Assembly (NCBI RefSeq): GCF_036231905.1 | Contig: NZ_JAZARE010000011.1 | Location: 62,001-126,000 of the forward strand | Origin: CAMLIZ01 sp036231905 | Lineage (GTDB): Bacteria; Pseudomonadota; Gammaproteobacteria; Burkholderiales; Burkholderiaceae_C | Length of the DNA stretch: 64,000 bases | Reading direction: 5' to 3' | Shown: positions 8,667 to 17,526 of the stretch, one piece after another | How the letters are laid out: the number at the start of each line of letters is the position of its first letter | Numbering within the stretch: position 1 is the first letter of the stretch | Program-made: the position numbers and the translations under genes | Notes under the pieces: generated by a model | Databases searched by the model: none | The model's input: only the letters and a program-made list of their open reading frames with translations | What the model was told of the DNA's origin: nothing

Positions 8667-9986
8667 ATGTCCACCTCGTCCGGTGCCACCGGCACCGCTT
8701 CCCATCGGGGCGCGCAGCGCACTTCGCTGTTGCGCCAGCCGGGCTTCGCCTGGCTGGTGTCGGGCAGCTTCATCACCCTGCTGGGCGACCAGTTCAGCCT
8801 GATCGCCCTGCCCTGGCTGGTGCTGCGCATCAGCGGCGACCCGCTGCAGCTGGGCCTGGTGCTGGGCGCCATGAGCGTGCCGCGGGCGGTGTTCATGCTG
8901 ATCGGCGGCGCGCTGGTCGATCGCCATTCGCCCAAGGCCGTGCTCATGTGGAGCAAACATGCCTGCACGCTGCTGCTGCTGGCGCTGGGCGGCCTGGTGA
9001 TCGCTGATCGCCTGACGTTGCCGGCGCTGTACCTGCTGGCCTTCGGCCTGGGCCTGGCCATGGCCTTCAGCATCCCGGCTGGCAGCTCCATGCTGCCGCA
9101 CGTGGTGCCGCCGGCGCAGCTGCAGGCGGCCAACGGCATCCTGCTGGGCCTGCGCCAGCTCACCATGTTCATCGGGCCGGTGCTGGCGGGGCTCACGATC
9201 GCCGGCATCGGCGCAAGCACGCAGGCGTCGCCACAGTCGTCGCTGGGCATCGGCGTCGCCTTCCTGGTGGACGCGGCGACCTTCGCGCTGTCCGCCTTCA
9301 CCTTGTCGCGGGTGCGCCTGCTGGCCTCGCCGCGGCGCCCACCCCAGGCTGCCGGTGTGTGGCGCTCGGTGGCCGACGGTGTGGCCACGGCCTGGAACGA
9401 CCGTGACCTGCGCAGCTGCTTTCTCTATTGGGGCGCGGTGGCCTTGCTGATCACCGGCCCGATGCAGGTGGCCCTGCCGGTGCTGGCCAGCCGCCTGCCT
9501 GGCGCCGGCGCCAACACGCTGGGTATGTTGGCCGGTGCCCACGGCGCGGGCACGCTGCTGGGCATGGTGCTGGCCGGTGCGCGGCCGGGTTGGCGTGCAG
9601 GCACCCTGGGCGCCACCTTGCTGCTGGTGGACGCGCTGGTCGGCCTGCTCTTCATGCCGCTGGGCCACATCGACAGCGTGGGCCCTGGCCTGGCGCTGCT
9701 GCTGGCCATCGGCGTGCTGGGCGGTTTCATGCAGGTGGCCATCTTCACCTGGATGCAACGCCGGGTGCCACCGCAGATGCTGGGGCGCACGATGAGCATC
9801 TTCATGTTCATCTTCCTCGGCGTGGCGCCGCTGTCGGGCGCGCTCACCGGCTGGGTGATGCGTGGCGTGGCGCTGCCCACGTTGTTCATCGCCTGCGGGG
9901 CGGCGCTGGTGGCCGCGGTGGGGGTGGCGCTGTGCTTCACCCGCATACGCCACGTCACTGACGCGCCACGCGCCGCGGCGGGCTGA
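8667..9986 (+). CDS. MFS transporter, DHA3-like exporter
   Basis: Inner-membrane carrier of 439 residues with about twelve hydrophobic segments (first: PGFAWLVSGSFITLLGDQFS; motif-A-like loop GGALVDRHSPKAVLMW). The overall pattern matches macrolide/tetracycline-type efflux pumps of the MefA/EntS branch. ATG 8667 is chosen because AAAAGGAG precedes it by 6 bases; the frame is open 14 codons further upstream. It follows the MerR gene on the same strand and the ribosome site lies in a strong hairpin, so expression may be controlled both by MerR and at translation. Substrate unknown. Confidence 0.8.
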   Translation: MSTSSGATGTASHRGAQRTSLLRQPGFAWLVSGSFITLLGDQFSLIALPWLVLRISGDPLQLGLVLGAMSVPRAVFMLIGGALVDRHSPKAVLMWSKHACTLLLLALGGLVIADRLTLPALYLLAFGLGLAMAFSIPAGSSMLPHVVPPAQLQAANGILLGLRQLTMFIGPVLAGLTIAGIGASTQASPQSSLGIGVAFLVDAATFALSAFTLSRVRLLASPRRPPQAAGVWRSVADGVATAWNDRDLRSCFLYWGAVALLITGPMQVALPVLASRLPGAGANTLGMLAGAHGAGTLLGMVLAGARPGWRAGTLGATLLLVDALVGLLFMPLGHIDSVGPGLALLLAIGVLGGFMQVAIFTWMQRRVPPQMLGRTMSIFMFIFLGVAPLSGALTGWVMRGVALPTLFIACGAALVAAVGVALCFTRIRHVTDAPRAAAG

Positions 9987-10038
9987 GTGGTGTGAACGGT
10001 TCTGCGAACAAGCGTGGAGTGCAGGGGTCGGGTGGAGG

Positions 10039-10299
10039 TCAGGCGTCGTGGTGCCGGCCCCGCCAATACGCTAGACCAAGCGCAACGGCGATGGAGACCA
10101 TGGCGACGAGGCCGACGTCGAACAGGACGTAGAGGAGGCTCTCGCGCCATTCGCCGCTCGCAAACGTTGCAAACGCGCCCAGCCCCATGCAGGACAGTGC
10201 CCACGCGATGCGCCGGGACTGGGGCCCACCCATGCGTGCCCAGGTGAAGCCCAGCAGCACGCCAAACGCGAAGGGGAACATCTCGAACAGTTCGGTCAC
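10039..10299 (-). CDS. Small membrane protein, unknown
   Basis: An 86-residue protein with three hydrophobic segments (about residues 7-22, 32-47 and 55-79) and a His-rich end (RGRHHDA). No family recognised. Start is GTG 10299 with AGGTG 5 bases upstream. It lies 33 bases after the stop of the large propeller/Ig protein gene and is probably the last gene of that operon. Confidence 0.55.
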   Translation of the reverse strand: MTELFEMFPFAFGVLLGFTWARMGGPQSRRIAWALSCMGLGAFATFASGEWRESLLYVLFDVGLVAMVSIAVALGLAYWRGRHHDA

Positions 10300-10332
10300 G
10301 GGGTCACCTGCTACGTTGGTTGATCGGCGCCT

Positions 10333-13300
10333 TCACGACTTGTCGTCGTCCTGCATGTCGTCCCCTTCGTCGCCGCAGCAACCATCGATCGCCTGCGCAT
10401 TGCAGGGGCCGTTGCACTGGCTGCCGCAGCAGCCGGCGTGGTGGTCGTCGTGGCCCTTGCCGCCGCAGCAACCACCGCAGCCGCCGGGGATGGTGTAGGC
10501 CATCACGTCCAGCGTTTTCACCGGAGTCGAAGGGTCGTCGCTGACGATGACGAGCTCGCACGCCCGGGGGCATTTCTCCGTCGCCTTGTAGCGGATGAGC
10601 ACACTGAGGCACGAGCCGGGCCGCAAGGTCGCAGGGAACGGGTTGTTGACCAGCTTCCAGTGCGGGCTCTTGCGCTTGAAGGCCACGCTCGTGACGTGCA
10701 GGTCGCACTCGCCGACGTTGCACAGTGCGATCGTGCGCTCGCCCAGGCAGCATTCCTTGACGCCGCCGATGCAGGTGGAGCCGGTGACCACGAGCCGGCC
10801 CGAAGGGGCCTCGCCACGCAGCGTGACGGATTTCGGCCCGGCCGGGTCGTCGCTCGCCACGTTGATGGTGGCGGACTTCACGCCGAAGCTCGTCGGCGCG
10901 AAGCGGACAGGCATCGCGATCGCGGTGCCCGACGCCACGAGAATCGGATACGAAGCGACACCCGGAACCACGAACTGCCCGTCGGACGAGGTGATGCCGG
11001 TGACGGTGAGCACGCACCGGCCGCTGTTCACGAGGGTGAGCGCAAAGTCCTTGAACGAGCCGACGCACACCTTGCCGAGCTCGCCCGAATCGGCCACGAC
11101 CAGGTCCAGCTCAGGCGGCGGTGCCCGGCCGCAGACCGCGATCGCCCGCACCCCGGCCGCGTCGTTGCTGAACACGCTCAATGTGCCGGCCTTCGGCCCG
11201 AAGCTGGCCGGGCGGAATCGAATCGGCAGCGTGATCGCATGGCCCGCCGCGACGGCAAGCGGATACGAGACGACCCCAGGCAACTCGAAGTCGGCCGCCG
11301 ACGATGCGATGCCGGTCACACGCAGCACGCAGCTGCCGGCGTTGTGCAGCACGAGGTCGCGGTCCACGAAGCTGCCGCGGCATGCGGCTCCGAAGTCGCC
11401 GCTGTCGGCGATGGCGGTCACGAGCCGCGGCGCGCCCGGGACGCCGGTCGCGGCCAGATCCACCACCGGTGCGTTCGGGTCGTTGCTCAGGATGCGGATA
11501 GTCGCCGCCTCCCTTGCCGCACCCGCGGGCTGGTAGCGCACGGTGAAGTCCACGTGCTCGCCGGCCCGGATGACCAGCGGCGTGCCAGGCGTGGCCAGCA
11601 CCGAGAAGCTGGTCGAGCCCATCAGGCGCTGCACGGCGCTGACCACCAGGTCGGCCGCGCCGACGTTGAAGACGGCGAGCGTGAGGAACTGCGGGCCCTG
11701 GCAGACCTCGCCGAACTCCAGGTTGTGCTCGAGATGGACTGCAATCGACGGCCATCGGGGCACGACGAACGAGAACACGCCGCGCCCGAAGGTGGCCGCG
11801 CGCAGCTCGCCGCGGTGATGGACGAGCTCGAACACCGGCGCGCGCGGAAAATGCAGGTCGTCCAGCACGCTCCAGCTGGCGCCTCCATCGACGGAGCGCA
11901 GCACGCCGAAATCGGTGCCGGCGTACAGCCCCGAGGGCGTTTCGCTGCCGTCGACCGCAATCGCGTTGAAGGGCAGGTCCAGCGGCGGGGAGATGTCGGT
12001 CCAGGTGGCGGCCGTCAGCGAAGTACGGAACACATGTCCGCCCGGAAAGCCGCTGAAGCCGCCGACGGCCGCGTAGATCGTCGCAGGGTCCTGCGGATCG
12101 AACGCGATCCCGCCGACAAAGCGCCCCGGCAGGTTGCGCGTGATGTCGGTGAAGGTGGGGCCGCCGGCGGCCAGCGCGTCGGTGGAGAGGAGCACGCGCC
12201 CCCCGACCGTGATGACGAGGTTGTTGCTTTCGGTTGGTGCCACGTCCGCTTCGCTGGCAGTGCCCGCGATGGCGACGCTGTTGGGCCAGGTCGCGCCGCC
12301 GTCCAGGCTCTGCCACAGGTTCTGGTTGCTGCTCGCGTAGACCACCCCGCCGTTGTTCGGATCGGTGGCGACCGCCGCCAGGTAGACGCCGACCTCCGCG
12401 GCCGACCACGGTGGGTCGATGCCGGCGTACGAGCCGCCGTCGTCGGTCGAGCGCAGGATCGTGGAGTTGCGGCGGCCGTAGACCTGCGCTCCCAACTGGC
12501 CGTCGTAGGCTACATCGAACCCGTCGCCGCCGGTACCGAATGTCCAGGTGGGCGCGGCGGCGCCGGCCGTGGTCACGACGCCGTTGTCCTGCAACGCGCC
12601 GACAGTGACGCTGGCGGTCGCATCGCGTTTCACGTCCAGGTTGTAGAACAGCGCGGTCTGCAGGCCCCCCGCGTTGAGCGACGTGAAGTTCACGCCGGCC
12701 GTGCAGCGGAAGATGCCGCCATCGTTGCCGCAGAACGCCACCGAGAGTGGGCCGGCCTGAGGTGCGAACGCCCATGTGTGCGTGTCGGCGTGCAGGCCGG
12801 TCAGGCCGGCAAAGGTGGCGCCGGCGTCGCTGGACCGCCCCTGCCCCAGCGTGCCGACGTAGACGATGTCGCCTGCGCCGTCACCGGGCGAGGCGGGGTC
12901 CACGGCCATGTGGAAGGCGTAGCCGCCATAGCTGGTGCCGATGGCTCCGATGGTTGCCGTGCCGGCCCTCAACGTCCAGTTGGCACCCTGGTCGGTGCTC
13001 TGGAACAGGCCCAGAGAATCCGCCGAGCCGAACGGCAGGCCGGTGCCGACCAGTGCGGCATAGAGCACCTGGATGCCCGCCGGACTTGCAGGCGTGGCCG
13101 GCGGCGCAAGCGCGACCACGACCTTGCCGACGCCACTGAAGCCGCCGGCGCTGATGCTTGTCGCGACGGCGGTCGTGGCCGCGTCGAGGATGGTGGCCCA
13201 GTTGCGCCCGCCATCAGCGGAGCGCACGACCCCTGTGCCGCTGATGCCCGCGTACAGGATGCGCGCGTTGGCCGGCGAGGTCGCATCCAGCACCAGCGAG

Positions 13301-13854
13301 CGCACGTCGCCCGCGGGCGCGCTGCCCTGGGTCCAGTTGAAGCCCCCATCGGTGGAGACGAACAGGCCTGCATTGCACGCGAGGTACAGCCTCTGGCCGT
13401 TGGCCGGATCGACGATGACGACGTTGATGATCCGGCTGAAGAAGATGCTCGCGTTGCTTGGCGTGGTGAGCGGGTAGCTGGAGCCGAGGCGGATCCAGCT
13501 CGCGCCTCCATCGGTCGATCGGAACAGGCCCGCTGGCGGTTGGGTCGAGTCGCCAGAGAACTGCGAGCCGTTGCGGCTGCTCGTGCCGACGTAGAGCGTG
13601 TCGGCGTTGGTGGGATCGATCGCGATGGCACCGGGCCCGCCGATGCCGAGCGATGGTGCGCGGTCGAAGACGGGTGTCCATGTGCTGCCGCCGTCGCGCG
13701 TGCGCCAGACGCCGCCCCACGCCGTGCCGATGAAGATGACGTCAGGGTTGTTGGGGTGCACGGCAATCGCCGTGACCTGACCGTTCGCATGGATGCCACC
13801 CTGGTCGATCGGGCTTGGGCCGATCGGAGCCCATGCGGTGCCGTTCAGGCTCAT
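10333..13854 (-). CDS. BNR/sialidase-type beta-propeller protein with Ig-like (ASH) domains and Cys-rich tail
   Basis: Large protein of 1173 residues. Residues about 1-690 contain at least eight Asp-box turns (RDGGSTW, TDGGASW, TDGGFNW, ADGGRNW, LDGGATW, VDGGASW and others), as in VPS10/sialidase propellers, but no sialidase catalytic residues are evident. Four Ig-like repeats of the ASPM/SPD-2/Hydin, choice-of-anchor-D kind follow (about 700-1115), with repeated patterns like RFRPASFGPKAGTLSVFSND. The last 50 residues are unusual: Gly/Cys/His-rich (GGCGGCCGGKGHDDHHAGCC) and then acidic. No signal peptide is visible at the start (MSLNGTAWAPIGPSP). It overlaps the upstream small gene by 4 bases. 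Function unknown; adhesion, binding or scaffold roles fit the folds. Confidence 0.75.
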   Translation of the reverse strand: MSLNGTAWAPIGPSPIDQGGIHANGQVTAIAVHPNNPDVIFIGTAWGGVWRTRDGGSTWTPVFDRAPSLGIGGPGAIAIDPTNADTLYVGTSSRNGSQFSGDSTQPPAGLFRSTDGGASWIRLGSSYPLTTPSNASIFFSRIINVVIVDPANGQRLYLACNAGLFVSTDGGFNWTQGSAPAGDVRSLVLDATSPANARILYAGISGTGVVRSADGGRNWATILDAATTAVATSISAGGFSGVGKVVVALAPPATPASPAGIQVLYAALVGTGLPFGSADSLGLFQSTDQGANWTLRAGTATIGAIGTSYGGYAFHMAVDPASPGDGAGDIVYVGTLGQGRSSDAGATFAGLTGLHADTHTWAFAPQAGPLSVAFCGNDGGIFRCTAGVNFTSLNAGGLQTALFYNLDVKRDATASVTVGALQDNGVVTTAGAAAPTWTFGTGGDGFDVAYDGQLGAQVYGRRNSTILRSTDDGGSYAGIDPPWSAAEVGVYLAAVATDPNNGGVVYASSNQNLWQSLDGGATWPNSVAIAGTASEADVAPTESNNLVITVGGRVLLSTDALAAGGPTFTDITRNLPGRFVGGIAFDPQDPATIYAAVGGFSGFPGGHVFRTSLTAATWTDISPPLDLPFNAIAVDGSETPSGLYAGTDFGVLRSVDGGASWSVLDDLHFPRAPVFELVHHRGELRAATFGRGVFSFVVPRWPSIAVHLEHNLEFGEVCQGPQFLTLAVFNVGAADLVVSAVQRLMGSTSFSVLATPGTPLVIRAGEHVDFTVRYQPAGAAREAATIRILSNDPNAPVVDLAATGVPGAPRLVTAIADSGDFGAACRGSFVDRDLVLHNAGSCVLRVTGIASSAADFELPGVVSYPLAVAAGHAITLPIRFRPASFGPKAGTLSVFSNDAAGVRAIAVCGRAPPPELDLVVADSGELGKVCVGSFKDFALTLVNSGRCVLTVTGITSSDGQFVVPGVASYPILVASGTAIAMPVRFAPTSFGVKSATINVASDDPAGPKSVTLRGEAPSGRLVVTGSTCIGGVKECCLGERTIALCNVGECDLHVTSVAFKRKSPHWKLVNNPFPATLRPGSCLSVLIRYKATEKCPRACELVIVSDDPSTPVKTLDVMAYTIPGGCGGCCGGKGHDDHHAGCCGSQCNGPCNAQAIDGCCGDEGDDMQDDDKS

Positions 13855-14168
13855 GGCTCGCCCCCGGTCTTCGGGGGCTCATCACCGGATGCGGGGGTGC
13901 CGGCGGGCGGGTCCATCGACGGCCTGACCAGCGCACCGGGGAGCCGGTACCACTGCTCGCGTGCAAGCGCATAGCGCTCGGGCGTCGGTGGAAGGCTGCC
14001 AAGAAAGCGTCGCCTCTCGATCTCGAGGTGCTCGTCGGGGTCGTCGTAGGGTTCTCGCGGCGGATGCTCGTCGCTATCGCCGTGGTTGCCCCCGCCGCCG
14101 TATCCGCCGCCCTGACCATCCTGGCTGTCGCGGGGGCGCCCGCCACTGCCTTGCTGCTTCTTCGCCAT
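13851..14168 (-). CDS. Small Gly-rich acidic protein, unknown
   Basis: A 105-residue protein. Residues 1-30 are Lys/Gln/Gly-rich (MAKKQQGSGGRPRD, then GGGYGGGG), followed by an acidic stretch (HGDSDEHPPREPYDDPDEH) and a folded-looking part with RRRFLGSLPPTPERYALAREQWY. The end is Pro/Gly-rich. ATG 14168 is chosen because GAAGGAGG lies 6 bases upstream; an in-frame ATG at 14192 lacks a site. Its stop overlaps the start of the propeller/Ig gene in an ATGA, so the two are translationally coupled. No family recognised. Confidence 0.6.
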   Translation of the reverse strand: MAKKQQGSGGRPRDSQDGQGGGYGGGGNHGDSDEHPPREPYDDPDEHLEIERRRFLGSLPPTPERYALAREQWYRLPGALVRPSMDPPAGTPASGDEPPKTGGEP

Positions 14169-14233
14169 CGCCGCCTCCTTCGCGCAAGCCACCGGTGCGG
14201 CGCGTAGGTCCTAGGTTCGGCGACAGCCCGGGC

Positions 14234-15961
14234 TTATACAAGCTGCGAGGTAGGGGGTTGCGATGGGGAGCCTTCAGGCAGGTCCAGCTCGAACCAGAAC
14301 GTGGAGCCCTCGCCCAGCGTGCTGCGCACCCGAAGCTCGCCCCCCATGGCGCGCACCAGCTCTCGGCTGATCGCCAGGCCCAGGCCCACGCCCTGGCGTT
14401 GCTGGAGGCCGTTGCCGGCCTGCTCGAAGGCACGGAAGATCCGCTCCAGCTCATGCGGCGCAATCCCGATGCCGGAATCCTCCACCTCGAAGCGCATGCG
14501 GCTGATGCCGGCCGCGGCCGCGGGCTGCGCACTCACATGCAGCACCACCTTGCCCGCCGGAGTGAACTTCACTGCGTTGTCCAGCAGGTTGAGCAGCACC
14601 TGGCGCAGCCGCAGCTCGTCGGCCACCAGCGTGGCCGGCAGGCCGGCGGCCTGCAGGTCGAAATGAAGCGGCCGCTCGTAGGTGCGCAGCTCGCAGGTGG
14701 CACGCAGCACCTCCAGCCAGGGCGCCAGCTCGAAGGGCGCCGGGTGCAGGGTGAGGCGGCCGGCATCCAGGCGGGCCAGGTCCAGCAGCTCCTCCACCAG
14801 GCGCAGCAAATGATCGCCGCTGCTTTCCACCAGCGCCAGCAGGCGCCGCTGCTCGGGCGTGGTGGTGCCGCGCGCCAACAGTATTTGCGTGAAGCCCAGC
14901 ACCGCGTTCAGGGGCGTGCGCAGCTCATGGCTCATGCTGGCAAGGAACGCCGTCTTGGCCTGGCTGGCCGCCTCGGCTTCGGCGCGCAGCTGGCGTTCGT
15001 GCTCCAGCCGGCGCGCCTCGGTCATGTCGAGCACGAAGGCCACGCCCTGGTCGGTGCCCGCAAAGCGCGAGGCGCTGACGAGCACCGGCACCGTCGTGCC
15101 GTCCTTGCGCACCAGGTCCAGCTCGTAGGTGGCGGTGCCGGTCTCGCGCAGCTGCTGCATCGCCGCACGCGACGTTGCACGGGCATGGGGCGCGAGGTAA
15201 TCCCGGCGCTGCACCTGGCCGGCGTCGAACTCCGCGCGTGTCCTTCCGATGATGGAGAGGAAGGCGTCGTTCACGTTGAGGATGGGTCCGCCGATTTCCG
15301 CGACGACGATGCCCACCACGCTGGCATCGATCAGTTGCCGCACCCGGGCCTGGGAGGCGGCCAGCGCCGCAGTGCGCTCCTCGGCGTCGCGCAGGGCTTT
15401 CACGAACATGCGTGCACCCACGGCGGCCATGGCGCCCAGCGCGCCCAGCTCCACCGCCGCTTCGCCAAGGAACGCCAGCACCTGGTGCACCGGCAGCCGG
15501 GCCAGACTGGCCGCAGCCGCCAGGGCAACCAACTGCAGCAACCAGGCCAGCGCCGCCGCGCCGGGGCGCACGAACAGGGCGGCCACCACGATGGCATACA
15601 TGAAGGCCACGTCCACCGTGGGCACCGCGCCGGCATACAGCTGCGGGTCGATGCCCAGGGTGCTGGCCGCCACCATCAGCAGCACCAGGCCCCAGGCACC
15701 GGCGGTGCCGCCGCGGCGGTTGAGCCACCAGCACACGCCGCACAGCGGCGTGACCGCGAACACCACGCACACCGTGAGCGCCGGGCGGCCGATCGCCACG
15801 ACCACCGCGCCCAGCAGCAGGGCCAGCACGGCCAGCGCCGCCAGCACCCAGCTCAGGCCGGCGTTCAGCGCGGCACGCACCGGGTCCTGCGTGTGCACCC
15901 GCGCGAACCAGCGGCAAGCCTCGGCGGCTTGCAGGCGCAGGGTGGTGATGGAGGCAGCCAT
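14234..15961 (-). CDS. Membrane-bound PAS sensor histidine kinase
   Basis: Sensor kinase of 575 residues. Six or so membrane segments occupy residues 33-185 (MASE-like sensor, family not recognised), then PAS (about 203-315; KDGTTVPVLVSASRF), HisKA (phosphoacceptor H345 in SHELRTPLNAV) and HATPase (VLLNLLDNAVKF, EDSGIGI, GVGLGLAISREL). ATG 15961 is chosen over an in-frame ATG at 16000, since the hydrophobic region begins soon after. There is no receiver domain and no adjacent response regulator, so this is an orphan kinase with an unknown partner. The 190 bases upstream (15962-16153) contain no gene. Confidence 0.85.
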   Translation of the reverse strand: MAASITTLRLQAAEACRWFARVHTQDPVRAALNAGLSWVLAALAVLALLLGAVVVAIGRPALTVCVVFAVTPLCGVCWWLNRRGGTAGAWGLVLLMVAASTLGIDPQLYAGAVPTVDVAFMYAIVVAALFVRPGAAALAWLLQLVALAAAASLARLPVHQVLAFLGEAAVELGALGAMAAVGARMFVKALRDAEERTAALAASQARVRQLIDASVVGIVVAEIGGPILNVNDAFLSIIGRTRAEFDAGQVQRRDYLAPHARATSRAAMQQLRETGTATYELDLVRKDGTTVPVLVSASRFAGTDQGVAFVLDMTEARRLEHERQLRAEAEAASQAKTAFLASMSHELRTPLNAVLGFTQILLARGTTTPEQRRLLALVESSGDHLLRLVEELLDLARLDAGRLTLHPAPFELAPWLEVLRATCELRTYERPLHFDLQAAGLPATLVADELRLRQVLLNLLDNAVKFTPAGKVVLHVSAQPAAAAGISRMRFEVEDSGIGIAPHELERIFRAFEQAGNGLQQRQGVGLGLAISRELVRAMGGELRVRSTLGEGSTFWFELDLPEGSPSQPPTSQLV

Positions 15962-16153
15962 GGCAGTGCGTGGGCGCTGCCGGAGTATCGGACAGCCCAC
16001 CCTTCCCGTGGCAACCAGGAAACTAGGGGCTCGCGGGCGAATGCATGGCGGCGATGAGGCCCTTCATGGGCGCCGCCGCAACAACAGGCGACGTTGCCGC
16101 GCCACCCGGCTTGTTGTCCACTCGCGTCACCTCAAGGAGGTGTGCTCATGGCC

Positions 16154-17137
16154 TCATTCTGGGTCGATGCCCGCGGCCTTGATCACCCGGCCCCACTTCT
16201 GCGCCTCGGCCGCCTGGAACTGCGCCAGCTCCTGCGGGGTGGTGGTCCAGGCCTCGGCGCCGGCGGTGTCGAAGAAGGCCTTGGCGGCCGCGCCGCGCGT
16301 GGCATTGAGCAGCAGCTCGCGCAGGCGCGCGACCACCGGCTGCGGCGTGCCGGCAGGCACGTAGGCCGCGAACCAGTAGCCCATGTCGTAGCCCTTCACG
16401 CCGGCTTCGTCGAGGGTGGGCACATCGGGCAACAGCGGGCTGCGCTTCTGCGTGGAATAGCCCAGCGCGCGCAGCTTGCCCGACCTGATCTGCGGCATGC
16501 CGGTGGCGGTGTCGGTGATCATCAGGTCGATCTGGCCGCCCAGCAGGTCGGTCACCGCATTCGGGTTGCTCTTGTAGGGCACGTGCAGGATGTCGGTGTG
16601 CGAGAGCTGCTTGAACATCTCACCGGCCACCCGGCTCGATGAACTGCCGCTGCCGAAGCTCAGCTTGCCCGGCTTGGCCTTGGCCGCGGCCACCACGTCC
16701 GCCACCGTCTTGTAAGGTGCATTGGCGCGCGCCACCAGCACCTGCCCGCCCTTGCCCAGGCCGGTGACGGGCAGGAAATCCTTCACCGGGTCGTAGGGCA
16801 GCTTCTTGTAGAGGTGCTCGTTGGCGGCTTGCGTGGTGTTGGTGGTGATCAGCACCGTGTAGCCGTCGGCCGGTGCCTTGGCAGCGGCCTGCGCGGCCAG
16901 CATGCCGCTGGCGCCCGCCTTGTTGTCCACCACCACCGCCTGCTTGGTCTGCTCGGTGATCGACTGGCCGAGCGCGCGTGCCAGCTGGTCGGTGGCGCTG
17001 GCGGCGGCAAACGGCACGATGAAGGTGATGGGCCGTTCGGGGTAGTGCGCGCTGCCTTGCGCGGCAGCCGCCAGCGGGCTCAGGGCGAAGGCGGCAGCCA
17101 GCGCCAGCAGCGGCCGGCGGCGGTGGGGGTGCGTCAT
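16154..17137 (-). CDS. Bug-family tripartite tricarboxylate transporter substrate-binding protein
   Basis: Periplasmic receptor of 327 residues with a signal peptide (LLALAAAFALSPLAAAAQG) and the family motifs PITFIVPFAAASATDQLAR, VVVDNKAGASG and LLPDVPTLDEAG. It overlaps the upstream AtuA-like C-terminal gene by 4 bases and belongs to the operon divergent from a LysR gene. That context suggests the receptor delivers the acid handled by the AtuA-like proteins. No tctAB genes are nearby. The ligand is unknown. Confidence 0.85.
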   Translation of the reverse strand: MTHPHRRRPLLALAAAFALSPLAAAAQGSAHYPERPITFIVPFAAASATDQLARALGQSITEQTKQAVVVDNKAGASGMLAAQAAAKAPADGYTVLITTNTTQAANEHLYKKLPYDPVKDFLPVTGLGKGGQVLVARANAPYKTVADVVAAAKAKPGKLSFGSGSSSSRVAGEMFKQLSHTDILHVPYKSNPNAVTDLLGGQIDLMITDTATGMPQIRSGKLRALGYSTQKRSPLLPDVPTLDEAGVKGYDMGYWFAAYVPAGTPQPVVARLRELLLNATRGAAAKAFFDTAGAEAWTTTPQELAQFQAAEAQKWGRVIKAAGIDPE

Positions 17138-17526
17138 GGTGTGTCTCCGTTGGAATGGGTGTCAGGGCTGGGTGGCGCGCGCCTGAGCAGGGGCAGCAGC
17201 GCCAGCGGCAGCTGGATGGGCAGGTCCAGCAGCAGGAAGGACAAGGCCTTGCCGTGGCTGTCGAGGTTGAGCGCATCGTTCACACCGCCGTCCAGCACGT
17301 CGTCGAGCACGATGTTCATCGCGTGCAGCCGAGGCAGCAGGTACCGGCTCACCGGGCTGGGGCGGCGGTGTGCAAAGAGCTGGGCGACCGCGGCTTCGGT
17401 CACCTGCTCCACGATCACGCCGTACAGCGCCGGGTGCCAGGCGATCACGCTGATGTTGGACCGGTTGCCCTTGTCGCCGGTGCGGCCATGGGCCAGGTAC
17501 TGCAGCGGTACGGTGACGGTGCTCAT
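17134..17526 (-). CDS. AtuA-related C-terminal domain protein (separate small subunit)
   Basis: A 130-residue protein beginning VTVPLQYLAHGRTGDKGNRSN, the signature of the C-terminal domain that follows DUF1446 in acyclic terpene utilisation AtuA proteins. Here it is a separate gene. Its ATG overlaps the stop of the DUF1446 gene (17523-17526), and its own stop overlaps the Bug receptor start, so all three are coupled. It probably forms a complex with the larger protein. The biochemical reaction of the AtuA family is not settled; this is a family-level assignment only. Confidence 0.75.
   Translation of the reverse strand: MSTVTVPLQYLAHGRTGDKGNRSNISVIAWHPALYGVIVEQVTEAAVAQLFAHRRPSPVSRYLLPRLHAMNIVLDDVLDGGVNDALNLDSHGKALSFLLLDLPIQLPLALLPLLRRAPPSPDTHSNGDTP

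Noticed and set aside
10438..13974. 1178-codon open frame on the plus strand
   Set aside because: Antisense to the propeller/Ig gene. Composition is random-looking Arg/Gly/Asp-rich and it has no motif; the minus frame shows regular Asp-boxes.
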